Shown: positions 9,652 through 18,610, numbered from the stretch's first letter. The stretch is DNA of 43,746 nt from Nitrosopumilus sp. (GCF_025699255.1 NZ_JAILWA010000012.1:1-43746), one strand, 5' to 3'. The notes: generated from the sequence alone by a model not told the origin. Translations and numbers: made by a program.

Positions 9652-10674
9652 TTGAACGAAACAATCCAGAAAAATTTAGAATATAAAAAATATGTAATTG
9701 ATTCTAAACTTCAATACTTTAAACCACATGCTAGTAAAATTGAAAAAACTTTTGCTGAGGAAATATCTTTCAGCTTAAACCGAAATACAAAATTCATTTC
9801 GCCCAAGTTCTTTTATGACAAAAAAGGATCTGATTTATTTGAAAAAATCTGCACTCTTCCCGAATATTATCCTACAAGAACGGAAATCCGTATTCTTCAG
9901 AATTTACAGGATGAATTACCTTCTTTTATTGACAATTCCTATAGATTAGTTGAACTGGGTAGCGGTGCATCCGTCAAAACTAGATTATTACTTGACATTT
10001 TTACAAAATCTCAGGAAAAAACTGAGTATTTCCCAATTGATATATCTGAAATTTTAGCTGAAAGCTCAGAACAGCTCCTTCAAGATTATGATAATTTACA
10101 CATAACAGGAATAATTGACACCTATGATGGTGGTTTAGAATTTCTAAAAAATTACGACAAGAAAAACAATTTAATTATTTTCTTGGGTTCTAGCTTTGGA
10201 AACTTTTCTCATATTGATGGTGAGAACTTTTTAGAAAAAATTAATTCTACCATGAAATCAGGTGATCTATTTCTAATCGGATTAGATCTGGTTAAAGATA
10301 CAAAAATTTTAGAATCTGCATATGATGATTCACAAGGAATCACCTCTGAATTCAATCTTAATGTCTTATCTAGAATTAATGATGAACTTGATGCAGATTT
10401 TGATTTGAATAATTTCTCACATTATTCTATTTACAACAAAGATGAACAACGTATTGAAATGTATTTGAAATCTCTTGTAAATCAATCAGTAATTATTTCA
10501 AAATCTAATCTATCACTAAATTTGAAGAAGAACGAACTGATTCACACCGAGCATTCTCATAAATACACATTAGACCAGATCAAAACTCTTCTCAAAAAAA
10601 CTGGATTTAATATTATACATACGTGGTTGGATGATGATACATATTTTTCATTAACTTTAGTATCTAAGAATTAG
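9652..10674 (+). CDS. egtD: L-histidine N-alpha-methyltransferase EgtD
   Basis: Trimethylates histidine with SAM to hercynine, the first step of ergothioneine synthesis. The 340-residue protein has the family's N-terminal FISPKFFYDKKGSDLFEKIC...YYPTRTE block, the SAM-binding LVELGSGASVKT, FPIDIS, and FLGSSFGNF. It begins at a TTG. It runs convergently into egtB with a 4-bp overlap, which ties the two genes to one pathway. Confidence 0.93.
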   Translation: MNETIQKNLEYKKYVIDSKLQYFKPHASKIEKTFAEEISFSLNRNTKFISPKFFYDKKGSDLFEKICTLPEYYPTRTEIRILQNLQDELPSFIDNSYRLVELGSGASVKTRLLLDIFTKSQEKTEYFPIDISEILAESSEQLLQDYDNLHITGIIDTYDGGLEFLKNYDKKNNLIIFLGSSFGNFSHIDGENFLEKINSTMKSGDLFLIGLDLVKDTKILESAYDDSQGITSEFNLNVLSRINDELDADFDLNNFSHYSIYNKDEQRIEMYLKSLVNQSVIISKSNLSLNLKKNELIHTEHSHKYTLDQIKTLLKKTGFNIIHTWLDDDTYFSLTLVSKN

Positions 10675-11981
10675 ATGTCTTCAGCACATCTGAATCCTGA
10701 AAATAACCAACGTTCATCTAGTCTAAAGAAGTTTCTGTAACTTCCTCTAATTGACATTTTTGGTGTTCCAAAAGATCCTCCTCTCAAAACTTTTTGATTT
10801 GTAAACCATTTGTCATTATATTCATCAAAACCTGACTTGAATCCTGGATAACCTGTAAATTCTGATGATGTCCATTCCCAAATATCTCCTATCATCTGAT
10901 GGCATCCATAATGACTAATTCCATCTGGATATGCCCCTATTTCTGAACAGCCCCAATTGTATGATTCAAGTAAATTACATTTTTCTGACGTTGGGTTTTC
11001 ATTTCCCCATGGAAAGACTGTTTTTTCTTGTTTTTCTTTATTCCAACATGCTGCTTTTTCCCATTCAGCCTCTGATGGTAGTCTTTTTCCTGCCCATTTA
11101 CAGTATGCATCTGCTTCGTAAAAGCTAACATGACAAACTGGTTCTTTTGGATTAATTTTTCTAATTCCTAGAAAATCTCTTACATACCAAATATTGTCAA
11201 TTTTTTCCCAATACATTGGAGATGTCCATTTGTTGTCTTTGACTTTCTCCCATCCATCTGATAACCAATACTTGTATGTACTATATCCTCCATCTTCAAT
11301 AAATTCAAGATATTGCTCATTTGTAACAGGAAATATGTCGATTTTGTAATTTTCTAGGAACACCTTGTGTTCTGGTAATTCAATATCATAACAAAATCCT
11401 TTTCCATTATTTCCCATGGTGTAAATTCCCCCCTCTATCGTAACTGACTTTTTCTCCATTTCACTTGTTTTTGGGATTTCATTTTTTTTAACTGGTCTAT
11501 ATTGCTCTGCAAGTAAATGTTGCAAATCATATACTAACAGCTCTTGATGTTGACATTCATGATGGAATCCCATAACGATCATTTTAGCTGATTCTTCACT
11601 CAGTTTTTGTGTTTCAATAAATTTCTCAACTCTTTGATTTATTGTGTTAAAGTATTGGAAAATTTGGTCTGTTGTTGGCCTTGACACAACTCCTCGTAAG
11701 CCTTTGTCATGTGGAACCCCAAATTGTTGATAATAGGAATTAAGATATTCTGAAAATTCTTTAGAATAAAATTCATAATTTGTGTCAATTTTACTCATTA
11801 TTGCTTCATAAATCCAACTAACATGACCTATGTGCCATTTTGGTGGACTCATAAAAAATGCTGTTTGTACAACAAAGTCATCTTTTTCTAAAGTTTTTAC
11901 TAATTCTAAAGTTCTATTACGAGTTTCTTTAAATTGTTGAAGTAGTGAATTTCTTGAATCTAGCTCTAGATTTGAAGCCAT
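10671..11981 (-). CDS. egtB: Ergothioneine sulfoxide synthase EgtB
   Basis: Iron- and O2-dependent C-S bond forming enzyme joining hercynine to a thiol donor. The 436-residue protein has an N-terminal DinB-like domain with the three iron-ligand histidines by pattern: His53 (HIGH) and His141/His145 (HHECQHQE), followed by an FGE-sulfatase domain with GGIYTMGNNGKGFCYD, PVTNEQYLEFIEDGGY, CKWAGKRLPSEAEWEKAA, and the closing RGGSFG...FSGFRCAED. Donor preference (gamma-glutamylcysteine or cysteine) cannot be read with confidence. No egtA, egtC or C-S lyase gene is nearby. Confidence 0.92.
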   Translation of the reverse strand: MASNLELDSRNSLLQQFKETRNRTLELVKTLEKDDFVVQTAFFMSPPKWHIGHVSWIYEAIMSKIDTNYEFYSKEFSEYLNSYYQQFGVPHDKGLRGVVSRPTTDQIFQYFNTINQRVEKFIETQKLSEESAKMIVMGFHHECQHQELLVYDLQHLLAEQYRPVKKNEIPKTSEMEKKSVTIEGGIYTMGNNGKGFCYDIELPEHKVFLENYKIDIFPVTNEQYLEFIEDGGYSTYKYWLSDGWEKVKDNKWTSPMYWEKIDNIWYVRDFLGIRKINPKEPVCHVSFYEADAYCKWAGKRLPSEAEWEKAACWNKEKQEKTVFPWGNENPTSEKCNLLESYNWGCSEIGAYPDGISHYGCHQMIGDIWEWTSSEFTGYPGFKSGFDEYNDKWFTNQKVLRGGSFGTPKMSIRGSYRNFFRLDERWLFSGFRCAEDI

Positions 11982-12029
11982 AATTGAAAAATCTTTTTTT
12001 CTATTATTATATTTGTGGGTGTTTTGATA

Positions 12030-13472
12030 CTAGTACCCTCTTGCAAAAATTGGTATTGATGCACTTTGCTCTTGACAATAGATGCATTTTTGACTGGTAT
12101 CTTCACTCTCAAATGGAATTACTCTGATTTCTGCTCCCGTTTCTTCTTTGATTTTGTCTTCGCATTCTAATTTTCCACACCATGGTGAATTGAAGAATCC
12201 TCCTTTTTCGATTTTAGATTTAAAATCTGTATAATTTGAAATGTTTATTGTGTTGCTGTCTGCATCTTTTCTGGCTTTTTTCAGCATCTCTATTTGAATT
12301 TCATCTAGAATTGCAAATATTTTTTCTATTTCTGCAAAATTTATTGTTAATTTTTCTGAATTGTATCGTTTAGCAACAATCATGCTATCTTTTTCTAAGT
12401 CTTTGGGGCCTATTTCAATTCTTAATGGGACTCCTTTCATTTCCCAATCATTAAATTTGTAACCTGGAGACAATCCTTCTCTATCATCTATGCTTACTCT
12501 GATTTCTTTAGCTTCAAGTTGATTTCTAATTTCTTCCACTTTTGGCATTACTTTGTTTTCCCCTTCTTCGTTTCGATAAATTGGAACAATTACTACTTGA
12601 ATTGGTGCTACTTTTGGTGGCAACACCAACCCTTTGTCATCACCATGAGCCATGATCATTGCGCCAATTAATCTCCAAGACACTCCCCATGATGTTTGCC
12701 AAGCAAAATGTTCGACATTATCTTTATCAGCAAATTTTACTTCAAATGGTTTTGAAAAATTTTGTCCTAAGAAATGTGATGTGCCCATTTGCAATGCCTT
12801 TCCATCTGGCATGATTGATTCCATGGTTGTTGTGTATACTGCGCCCACGAATTTCTCTTTTTCACTTTTTTTACCTGTTGTTACAGGAATTGCCAATTCT
12901 TCTTCAACTGTATTTTTGTAGATGTCTAGTATTTTCATTACTTCTTTTTCTGCCTCTTCTTTTGTGGTGTGAACTGTGTGGCCTTCTTGCCACAAAAATT
13001 CTGACGTTCTAAGAAATGGTTTCGTTGCTTTAATTTCTGCTCTTAATGCGGTATTCCAAAAGTTGATTTTTAGAGGTAAATCTCTCCAACTCTGAATCCA
13101 TTTTGAATATAATGTATATGCTAAAGTTTCTGATGTTGGCCTTAATGCTAATCTGTCTCCGACTTCGTTTGTTCCAGAATGTGTTACCCAAAACACTTCT
13201 GGATTGAACCCTGCAAAATGTTTCTGTTCTTTTCCTAACAGTGATTCAGGAATCAAAATTGGCAAAAACCCATTTCTAATCCCATTTTTAGAAAATTTCT
13301 TATCAAATGTGTCTCTTAACGATTCCCAAATTGAATATCCATCTGGTCTTAGTACGATTAATCCTTTTACAGGTGCATAATCTGCAAGTTTTGCTTTGAG
13401 AACCACTTGGGTATACCATTCACTGAAATCTTCTTTTTTTGAAACTGTAATTCCTACGTCTTCTTTACCCAA
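12030..13472 (-). CDS. proS: Prolyl-tRNA synthetase (archaeal/eukaryotic type)
   Basis: A 480-residue class II synthetase charging tRNA-Pro. Motif 2 lies around NFWNTALRAEIKATKPFLRTSEFLWQEGHT (read in pieces: LRAEIK, FLRTSEF, QEGHT), motif 3 near HGDDKGLVLPPKVAP, then the anticodon-binding domain. The C-terminal zinc-binding extension typical of the archaeal type is present (CGKLECE ... CIYCQEQ) and the protein ends in an aromatic residue (RGY), as usual. Length is normal for this type. Confidence 0.95.
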   Translation of the reverse strand: MGKEDVGITVSKKEDFSEWYTQVVLKAKLADYAPVKGLIVLRPDGYSIWESLRDTFDKKFSKNGIRNGFLPILIPESLLGKEQKHFAGFNPEVFWVTHSGTNEVGDRLALRPTSETLAYTLYSKWIQSWRDLPLKINFWNTALRAEIKATKPFLRTSEFLWQEGHTVHTTKEEAEKEVMKILDIYKNTVEEELAIPVTTGKKSEKEKFVGAVYTTTMESIMPDGKALQMGTSHFLGQNFSKPFEVKFADKDNVEHFAWQTSWGVSWRLIGAMIMAHGDDKGLVLPPKVAPIQVVIVPIYRNEEGENKVMPKVEEIRNQLEAKEIRVSIDDREGLSPGYKFNDWEMKGVPLRIEIGPKDLEKDSMIVAKRYNSEKLTINFAEIEKIFAILDEIQIEMLKKARKDADSNTINISNYTDFKSKIEKGGFFNSPWCGKLECEDKIKEETGAEIRVIPFESEDTSQKCIYCQEQSASIPIFARGY

Positions 13473-13526
13473 ACTAGAATTTGATGAATTAATTTAACTA
13501 ATGAGCCTTTCGTGATAATTTGAATC

Positions 13527-13814
13527 CTATAATTTGTCGCCTTTACAAAGTACTTTTCCCATTACTCTGCTTTGGAAATTTGGACATACAAAACACTGGA
13601 TGAAATGAATATCTTCTTTTAGAACAGGACATTCTACAAATTCCTGCTTCATCCTTTTGAGCATTTTTGGACTGACTCCTTTTAATTTCAATTTTCCTTT
13701 TTCATCCATCATGCCTGATGCTTTTAGTTCTTCTTTAACTGGATCTGGTAATTTTTGTCTTCCTTCTCTTTCTTGTATTTCTACTTCGTATTTACGGTCT
13801 AATTCATCAGCCAT
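13527..13814 (-). CDS. Small Cys-rich thaumarchaeal protein, function unknown
   Basis: A 95-residue protein with a charged helical N-terminal half (DELDRKYEVEIQEREGRQKLP) and a C-terminal cluster of four cysteines (CPVLKEDIHFIQCFVCPNF...VLCKG) that could bind zinc or an Fe-S cluster. No family recognised. It precedes proS on the same strand with a 54-bp gap and is divergent from the HAD phosphatase. Confidence 0.7.
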   Translation of the reverse strand: MADELDRKYEVEIQEREGRQKLPDPVKEELKASGMMDEKGKLKLKGVSPKMLKRMKQEFVECPVLKEDIHFIQCFVCPNFQSRVMGKVLCKGDKL

Positions 13815-13917
13815 GTCCTTTAGAAAACATTCGGTGATTTATTATTAGCGTTTTTTAGATCCAAAAGCAGTTTAAACTTTAATATAATTAGCGATTTTTT
13901 TCCAAATCAGAAATCTA

Positions 13918-14568
13918 TTGTTAGTAATTTTTGATGTTGAGGGAGTTTTGTATGATGAAGAATATCTCCCAATTCTTGCAGAAAAACTCAACAAACAAGA
14001 TGAAATTTGGGAAATTACAAAACAAGGAATTCAAGGAAAAATTAACTGGGAAGAAGGATTGCGAACTAGAGTAGCTGCACTAAAAGGACTAGATGAAAAA
14101 ACTTGTCAAGAAGTTTCTGATGCTTTACCTATAATGACAGGTGCAAAAGAAGCTTGTAGAGCATTAAAGGCTGCTGGATGGAAGTTGATGGCTGTATCTG
14201 GCGGATTCACTTTGATGATGGAACGATTACAAAAAGAATTAGGCTTGGATTATGTTTATTCAAATGAATTGTTATTCAAAGATGGAAAACTTGATGGCGT
14301 CACCATTAACGTCGATTCTGATAAATCCAAATCTGCAAGAATAAAAATTGAAGAATGGGGAGAGAAAAAAGAAGATATTGTATGTGTGGTAGATGGCGCA
14401 AACGATGTAAAATTATTTGATATTTGTGGATTGGGAATTGCCTATCGAGCACAAGATCTTGTAAAAGATTTGGCAACTACAACTCTGGAAGAAAAAGATC
14501 TTTCTAAAATTATTGATATAATCAACAAACACTACAAGCTTGAATTAGAAGCTGTCACTCCTGCATAA
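13918..14568 (+). CDS. HAD-IB phosphatase, SerB-like
   Basis: A 216-residue haloacid dehalogenase-fold phosphatase resembling phosphoserine phosphatase. Motif I reads FDVEGVLYD (nucleophile Asp6), so the second acidic residue, usually Asp, is Glu8. Motif II is AVSGGFT, the motif III lysine is in SDKSKS, and motif IV is VVDGANDVKLF. Phosphoserine phosphatase (last step of serine synthesis) is the best guess, but the Glu substitution leaves another small phosphoester possible. Start is TTG, 4 codons before the motif I Asp, as usual for the family. Confidence 0.8.
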   Translation: MLVIFDVEGVLYDEEYLPILAEKLNKQDEIWEITKQGIQGKINWEEGLRTRVAALKGLDEKTCQEVSDALPIMTGAKEACRALKAAGWKLMAVSGGFTLMMERLQKELGLDYVYSNELLFKDGKLDGVTINVDSDKSKSARIKIEEWGEKKEDIVCVVDGANDVKLFDICGLGIAYRAQDLVKDLATTTLEEKDLSKIIDIINKHYKLELEAVTPA

Positions 14569-14602
14569 ACAATTTTTTAGTCCTCTGCTTTAGATATTTT
14601 AC

Positions 14603-15328
14603 TTGCAAATTATTCCTGTTCATTTTGAAAAAGAAATCAGTCCTTCTGATGATCTTTCTGATATTTTACTAAAATTTGACAACCTAAATGACGGGGATAT
14701 TATAGTAATTGCCCAAAAAGTAATCTCCAAACAAGAAAAAAGATTAGTAAGCTTGTCCAGCGTTGTTCCTTCCTTGTTGGCTCAAGGGATCGCGTCTCAA
14801 TACAAAAAAGATCCTCGAATTGTTGAATTGATTTTATCTGAATCAAAGAAAATTGTTAGGATGTCTCGTGGAATTTTAATTGTTGAAACTCATCATGGAT
14901 TTATTTGTGCAAATGCTGGAATAGATGAAAGCAATGTTGAAGAGGGATTTGTAACTCTGCTACCCGTCGATTCTGATAAATCTGCACAATTAATTCGGAA
15001 AAAAATTTTTGAACGTTCTGGAAAAAATATTGCTATAATTATTTCTGATACATTTGGTCGTTCATTTAGACTTGGACAAACCAATCATGCAATAGGAGTA
15101 TCTGGACTAAACCCAATTTTAGATTATGAAGGAACTTTGGATTCTTTTAACAAAATTTTGCGAGTTACTGCAATTGCAGTTGCTGATGAACTTGCATCGT
15201 CTTCTGAATTGGTGATGGGAAAATCTTTGAAATGTCCTTTTGCAATTATTCGTGACTATTCTTTTGAATTCGAAGAATGTTCTATTGACAAATTAATTCG
15301 TCCTGAAAATGAAGATCTTTTTAGATGA
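14603..15328 (+). CDS. cofE: Coenzyme F420-0:L-glutamate ligase
   Basis: GTP-dependent addition of glutamates to F420-0, the last steps of the deazaflavin cofactor F420. The 241-residue protein contains DIIVIAQKVISKQEKR, RILIVETHHGFICANAGIDESN, IISDTFGRSFRLGQTNHAIGVSG (seen as SDTFGR and GQTNHAIG) and VADELASSSELVMGK, all family landmarks. Starts at TTG 34 bp after the HAD gene, so both are probably in one operon. It is the last housekeeping gene before the integrase. Confidence 0.93.
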   Translation: MQIIPVHFEKEISPSDDLSDILLKFDNLNDGDIIVIAQKVISKQEKRLVSLSSVVPSLLAQGIASQYKKDPRIVELILSESKKIVRMSRGILIVETHHGFICANAGIDESNVEEGFVTLLPVDSDKSAQLIRKKIFERSGKNIAIIISDTFGRSFRLGQTNHAIGVSGLNPILDYEGTLDSFNKILRVTAIAVADELASSSELVMGKSLKCPFAIIRDYSFEFEECSIDKLIRPENEDLFR

Positions 15329-15387
15329 TGGTTTTGAAATTTTGTTAAGACCAAAAATCGGGCAAGATAAACTCAAATAGATTTTAT

Positions 15388-15406
15388 AGCTACGTGAAGT
15401 GTAGCT
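15388..15406. repeat. 6-bp inverted repeat with 7-nt spacer ahead of the integrase
   Basis: AGCTAC-GTGAAGT-GTAGCT, 28-46 bp before the integrase ATG. The arm-spacer geometry (7 nt) matches the overlap size common in tyrosine-recombinase core sites, but it would also fit an operator for int. Function is inference. Confidence 0.5.
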
Positions 15407-15420
15407 TAAATAAATTAGCC
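15394..15420 (+). repeat. Left copy of an imperfect inverted repeat bounding the accessory region
   Basis: Bases 15394-15420 match the reverse complement of 28992-29019 at about 23 of 28 aligned positions with one gap; the identical blocks are GTGAA, TGTAGCT and AAATTAGCC, the last two with the same 5-nt spacing. It overlaps the 15388-15406 inverted repeat. Confidence 0.6.
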
Positions 15421-15433
15421 CCTAATACATAAT

Positions 15434-16510
15434 ATGAGTTCCAGGGCTGTTTTGTTATTTGAAAATAGCATAAAATCCGATTCTACTAGAAAAACTTACA
15501 ATTATTGTCTTAGAAGATTTGTAGATTATTACAAGCTAAAAGGAATTGATGCATTACTTTCAGTGGAACCTAAACCATTACAAACAATGCTTGAAGATTA
15601 TCTGTTTCATTTGAAAAAATCAGTCAAAGTTGCAACTATCAGAACTCATTTTGCAGCCATTGAGCTATTTTGTATAGTAAATGATCTTGATGGAGTCAAT
15701 TTTAGAAAGATTCGAAAAATGTATCCTGCATCTGAAAAGATACAGGGTCGCAATGCCTGGTCAACAACTGATATTCAAAAGATATTGGAATCTACCAAGG
15801 AACTACGTACAAAAACACTCATTCACTTTCTTGCTTCTACTGGGTGTCGAATCGGTGCGATACCTGATCTAAAAATTGGTAATCTAACTGAGATGCCCGA
15901 TGATTGTTTGGCAGTAATGTTTTATGAAGGCACTAATGATGAGTATGTTGGATTTCTTCATCCAGAGGCTGCATCATACATGCGTTCATATCTTGAAAGA
16001 AGATCTTCTGATGGAGAAAAACTCGACAAAAATCACCCTCTATTCCGAGAACGATATAGTATAGGTATAGCCAAACCTAGGAGTATCAGTCAGCCCAATC
16101 TGAGAACAATTATCCATAGACTGGTCACATCCACAGCACTACAAAGAGAAAAAACTGATGGACGGTTTGATGTAATGACCATTCATGGGTTTAGAAAAAG
16201 ATTCAACACTGTTCTCAAGCTAAACAAGACAATCAATCCTGCAATAATTGAAAAACTAATGGGACACAAGATTAACCTAGACGGTGTCTATCTTACACCA
16301 ACACGAAATGATTTGTTTGAAGAATTTAAAAAAGGAATTTCTGATCTTACCATATCTGACTCTGAAAGATTAAAGTCTAGAAACAAGAAACTGGAAGTTG
16401 AAAAGAAAAATTCAGAAAATCAATCAACCAAAATTAATGAACTGGAATCAAAGATTGACATACTTACACACAAAATGGAACTGATTTCAAAAACTCAAGA
16501 ATCTAAATAA
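15434..16510 (+). CDS. int: Tyrosine recombinase / integrase
   Basis: A 358-residue site-specific recombinase. The N-terminal half is the SAM-like core-binding domain (SDSTRKTYNYCLRRFVDYY). Catalytic residues visible: Arg139 (TGCRIGA), His251 and Arg254 (HGFRKRF), His278 (LMGHK) and nucleophile Tyr286 (GVYLTP). The usual catalytic Lys of the beta hairpin is not obvious; that position reads MFYEGTNDEYVGFL. After the Tyr there is a ~45-residue Lys/Glu-rich coiled coil (residues 309-358), an unusual tail. It sits 105 bp after cofE, with no tRNA gene seen beside it. Confidence 0.88.
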   Translation: MSSRAVLLFENSIKSDSTRKTYNYCLRRFVDYYKLKGIDALLSVEPKPLQTMLEDYLFHLKKSVKVATIRTHFAAIELFCIVNDLDGVNFRKIRKMYPASEKIQGRNAWSTTDIQKILESTKELRTKTLIHFLASTGCRIGAIPDLKIGNLTEMPDDCLAVMFYEGTNDEYVGFLHPEAASYMRSYLERRSSDGEKLDKNHPLFRERYSIGIAKPRSISQPNLRTIIHRLVTSTALQREKTDGRFDVMTIHGFRKRFNTVLKLNKTINPAIIEKLMGHKINLDGVYLTPTRNDLFEEFKKGISDLTISDSERLKSRNKKLEVEKKNSENQSTKINELESKIDILTHKMELISKTQESK

Positions 16511-16515
16511 TTTTC

Positions 16516-17238
16516 TTAGAAATCCCATCCTCCTGTTGGAGTCTTGTTTGAAAACCATATTGGTTGGAATTGTAATTTTCTATCATATTCTTTTGGTGTA
16601 TCTTTTATGGTTCTTGTAAGTAAAGCCATCCATCCTAACATTCTCTTAAAGTCATCATGAAAAGAATACCAAATTTGACTAGATGAGTATTCGTTGCTTA
16701 TCACGGTATCCATATAATCTCCTATAATTCCTAGAATCTGATACATTAGCCCCACTCTGAAATCTGTAATGGGTTTGCCTCTCTCATAATTTTTCATATG
16801 AATTGATAATGCAGCATCAACCAATCTTGCAAGATTGTTATTTCTAAATTGAATGCTGCTCATTCTCATTCTGTTTCCACTAAATGTTGCAGCATCTTTT
16901 GATTTTCTAGGATCTAGTATCTCTTCAAGCTCCTCTTCAAATCCCTTAGCTAATCTTGGGCTAGCTGCCATGGCTTCAAAGAAGTAAGTTAAATTTGCAA
17001 AAGCTGGAAAAATCGTATTGTCGATATAATCTACTTTCTTTTTGTCTAGGGCTCGTAATTTCTTCTTGTCTTCTGATGATAGTTCTTTTCCTTCTTTGGT
17101 TAATCGCTCTCTTTTTTTGTGAATATGTAACCAATCCTGAATAAAGGTCACAAGTGTCTCATCAGGTATGTAACTTTTTTCATCTTTGATCTTCTGAACC
17201 CCTTTAATTATCCCTTTTTTCATGTAACATCTACTCAT
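16516..17238 (-). CDS. Unrecognised 240-residue protein of the accessory region
   Basis: No family recognised. The product is soluble, mostly helical and rich in Lys/Arg in the first 70 residues (KKRERLTKEGKELSSEDKKKLRALDKKK), with a more hydrophobic C-terminal half containing NNLARLVDAALSIHMKNYERGKP. The start may be the second Met (MKKGIIKG) rather than MSRCY. It is convergent with the integrase (5-bp gap) and divergent from the AbrB-like gene. Confidence 0.65.
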   Translation of the reverse strand: MSRCYMKKGIIKGVQKIKDEKSYIPDETLVTFIQDWLHIHKKRERLTKEGKELSSEDKKKLRALDKKKVDYIDNTIFPAFANLTYFFEAMAASPRLAKGFEEELEEILDPRKSKDAATFSGNRMRMSSIQFRNNNLARLVDAALSIHMKNYERGKPITDFRVGLMYQILGIIGDYMDTVISNEYSSSQIWYSFHDDFKRMLGWMALLTRTIKDTPKEYDRKLQFQPIWFSNKTPTGGWDF

Positions 17239-17267
17239 ATTGTTACATAAGTCTATTATTATCTATA

Positions 17268-17453
17268 ATGAAAAGAGATACTGAGATTTCAAAAATCTGG
17301 GTTACTGGCAAGAGTTCCTATACCATGGTTATCCCAAAAAAATTTGCTTTAGATCTAAAACTTGATTCTGAATCCTATCTGGTAATTGAGAAAACCACTG
17401 AAGGTCTGATAATCAAAAAATTGGAGGTTGGACATGAAATCAAAAATTCTTGA
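17268..17453 (+). CDS. AbrB/SpoVT-type DNA-binding protein
   Basis: A 61-residue swapped-hairpin protein: KIWVTGKSSYTMVIPKKFALDLKL followed by YLVIEKTTEGLIIKKL is the AbrB pattern (TGKS..VxIPK...L.L). Such proteins are transcription regulators or antitoxins. Its 3' end overlaps the next reading frame and lies in a compact + strand unit with the Rep candidate, so it may control element replication or maintenance. Confidence 0.75.
   Translation: MKRDTEISKIWVTGKSSYTMVIPKKFALDLKLDSESYLVIEKTTEGLIIKKLEVGHEIKNS
17423..17428 (+). promoter_or_regulatory. Shine-Dalgarno GGAGGT before the 71-residue gene
   Basis: GGAGGT inside the end of the AbrB-like gene, 5 nt before ATG 17434. It sets the start of the following gene at 17434 rather than at the TTG 17428 that it overlaps. 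Confidence 0.6.
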
Positions 17454-17649
17454 AAGTCTTAGAGAATGTTGTAATAACACAAAATCTTACATTGTAATTT
17501 ATGACGGTGCAGGTACTGGAGATTTACCTCTTTTAGTTTGTGAGGGTTGCTTAAACAAACCCTCATTCCAAAAATTCATTTTAGCTAAATTCAAATTTAC
17601 TCAAAAAAATACAGTTGAAGACATTTTAAGAAATTATTTACAGAACTAA
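17434..17649 (+). CDS. Small Cys-containing protein upstream of the Rep candidate, unrecognised
   Basis: A 71-residue protein of unknown family with three cysteines (RECC, VCEGC) and a pattern YDGAGTGDLPLLVCEGCLNKPSFQKFI. CEGC may be half of a metal site. Start chosen by the strong Shine-Dalgarno; it overlaps the AbrB-like gene by 20 bp and ends one base before the Rep start, so the three genes look co-translated. Confidence 0.6.
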   Translation: MKSKILESLRECCNNTKSYIVIYDGAGTGDLPLLVCEGCLNKPSFQKFILAKFKFTQKNTVEDILRNYLQN

Positions 17650-17650
17650 A

Positions 17651-18610
17651 ATGACCAATCATTCTTTGTTCAAGTTTATGAGTCCTGCCTTTGAGCAAAG
17701 TAATTCTACTTTAAAAAATACACAAGAGTTTGTTTCAGAATCAAAGTTTCTTACTAACTGGTTAGAAGTAGAACATCAAGGTTGGAAGCTTCCTGCAATA
17801 GAAGAGCCACATGATTGGTGTGGATTGTGGAAAACTGTTGGTTGTAACAAAGTAGATGTCCATGAAAAACTAGGCAAAGGGAGATTAACATATGTTAAAC
17901 AGTTTCGTCGTTCATGTTATCGTGCAAAATGTAAGTCATGTTATACCAACTGGATTGTACGACAAGCTAATGCCTCAACAAGAAGGATAGAAACTTTTGA
18001 GAAAAAATCAAACCAAAAACCAATCCATTTGATATTTGCAGTACCTGTAGAACAAAGACATACTCCAATCAAAATATTACGTCAAAGACTAAGTCATATA
18101 CTAAAACTTGGAAACATTCATGGTGCATCAGTAATATTCCATCCATTCAAGTTTGATAAGAAAACACGAAGATGGTATGCATCACCTCATTTTCATCTAG
18201 TGGGATTTGGTAAATCATCCGACATTCAAAATGCCTTTGGGCGATACAAATGGTATATCAAAGAAACAGAAGAACGAAATTCTATATTTCAAACTTTTTG
18301 CTATTTGTTATCTCATTGTGGTATTCAGAAAGGATACCATGCTGTTACCTGGTTTGGCAGTCTCTCTTATAGCGAATTGCCTGTTGATAAAGAGCCCAGA
18401 ATCACCAAATGTCCTCTCTGTAACGGAGAATTTGAGGAAATTTACTATGAAGAACCAATCCATCCGATAATACCGCCTGATAAGCACTTTGAAGGGGCAG
18501 TTGAAGGTGAAGGATGGCACAAGGTGTTTACTGTAGAGTATGCAGAGCCAACATATGAATATGCTCCAACTAGGGATTTGGATGAATTGTTGAAAGGATT
18601 AGCAAATTAA
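17651..18610 (+). CDS. Putative rolling-circle replication initiator (HUH Rep)
   Basis: A 319-residue protein. Cys57/65/89/94/97 form an N-terminal zinc-finger-like cluster (SCYRAKCKSC). The core shows HLIFAVP (res. 126-132), His164, then SPHFHLVGFG with the His180-x-His182 pair of HUH endonucleases, and Tyr218 in FCYLLSHCGI as candidate nicking tyrosine; WFGSLSY follows, then a second CPLC knuckle. This order (Zn cluster, HUH, Tyr) fits archaeal plasmid/virus Reps such as the SNJ1 type; the family link is from pattern only. Followed by a short hairpin with T-run. Confidence 0.6.
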   Translation: MTNHSLFKFMSPAFEQSNSTLKNTQEFVSESKFLTNWLEVEHQGWKLPAIEEPHDWCGLWKTVGCNKVDVHEKLGKGRLTYVKQFRRSCYRAKCKSCYTNWIVRQANASTRRIETFEKKSNQKPIHLIFAVPVEQRHTPIKILRQRLSHILKLGNIHGASVIFHPFKFDKKTRRWYASPHFHLVGFGKSSDIQNAFGRYKWYIKETEERNSIFQTFCYLLSHCGIQKGYHAVTWFGSLSYSELPVDKEPRITKCPLCNGEFEEIYYEEPIHPIIPPDKHFEGAVEGEGWHKVFTVEYAEPTYEYAPTRDLDELLKGLAN

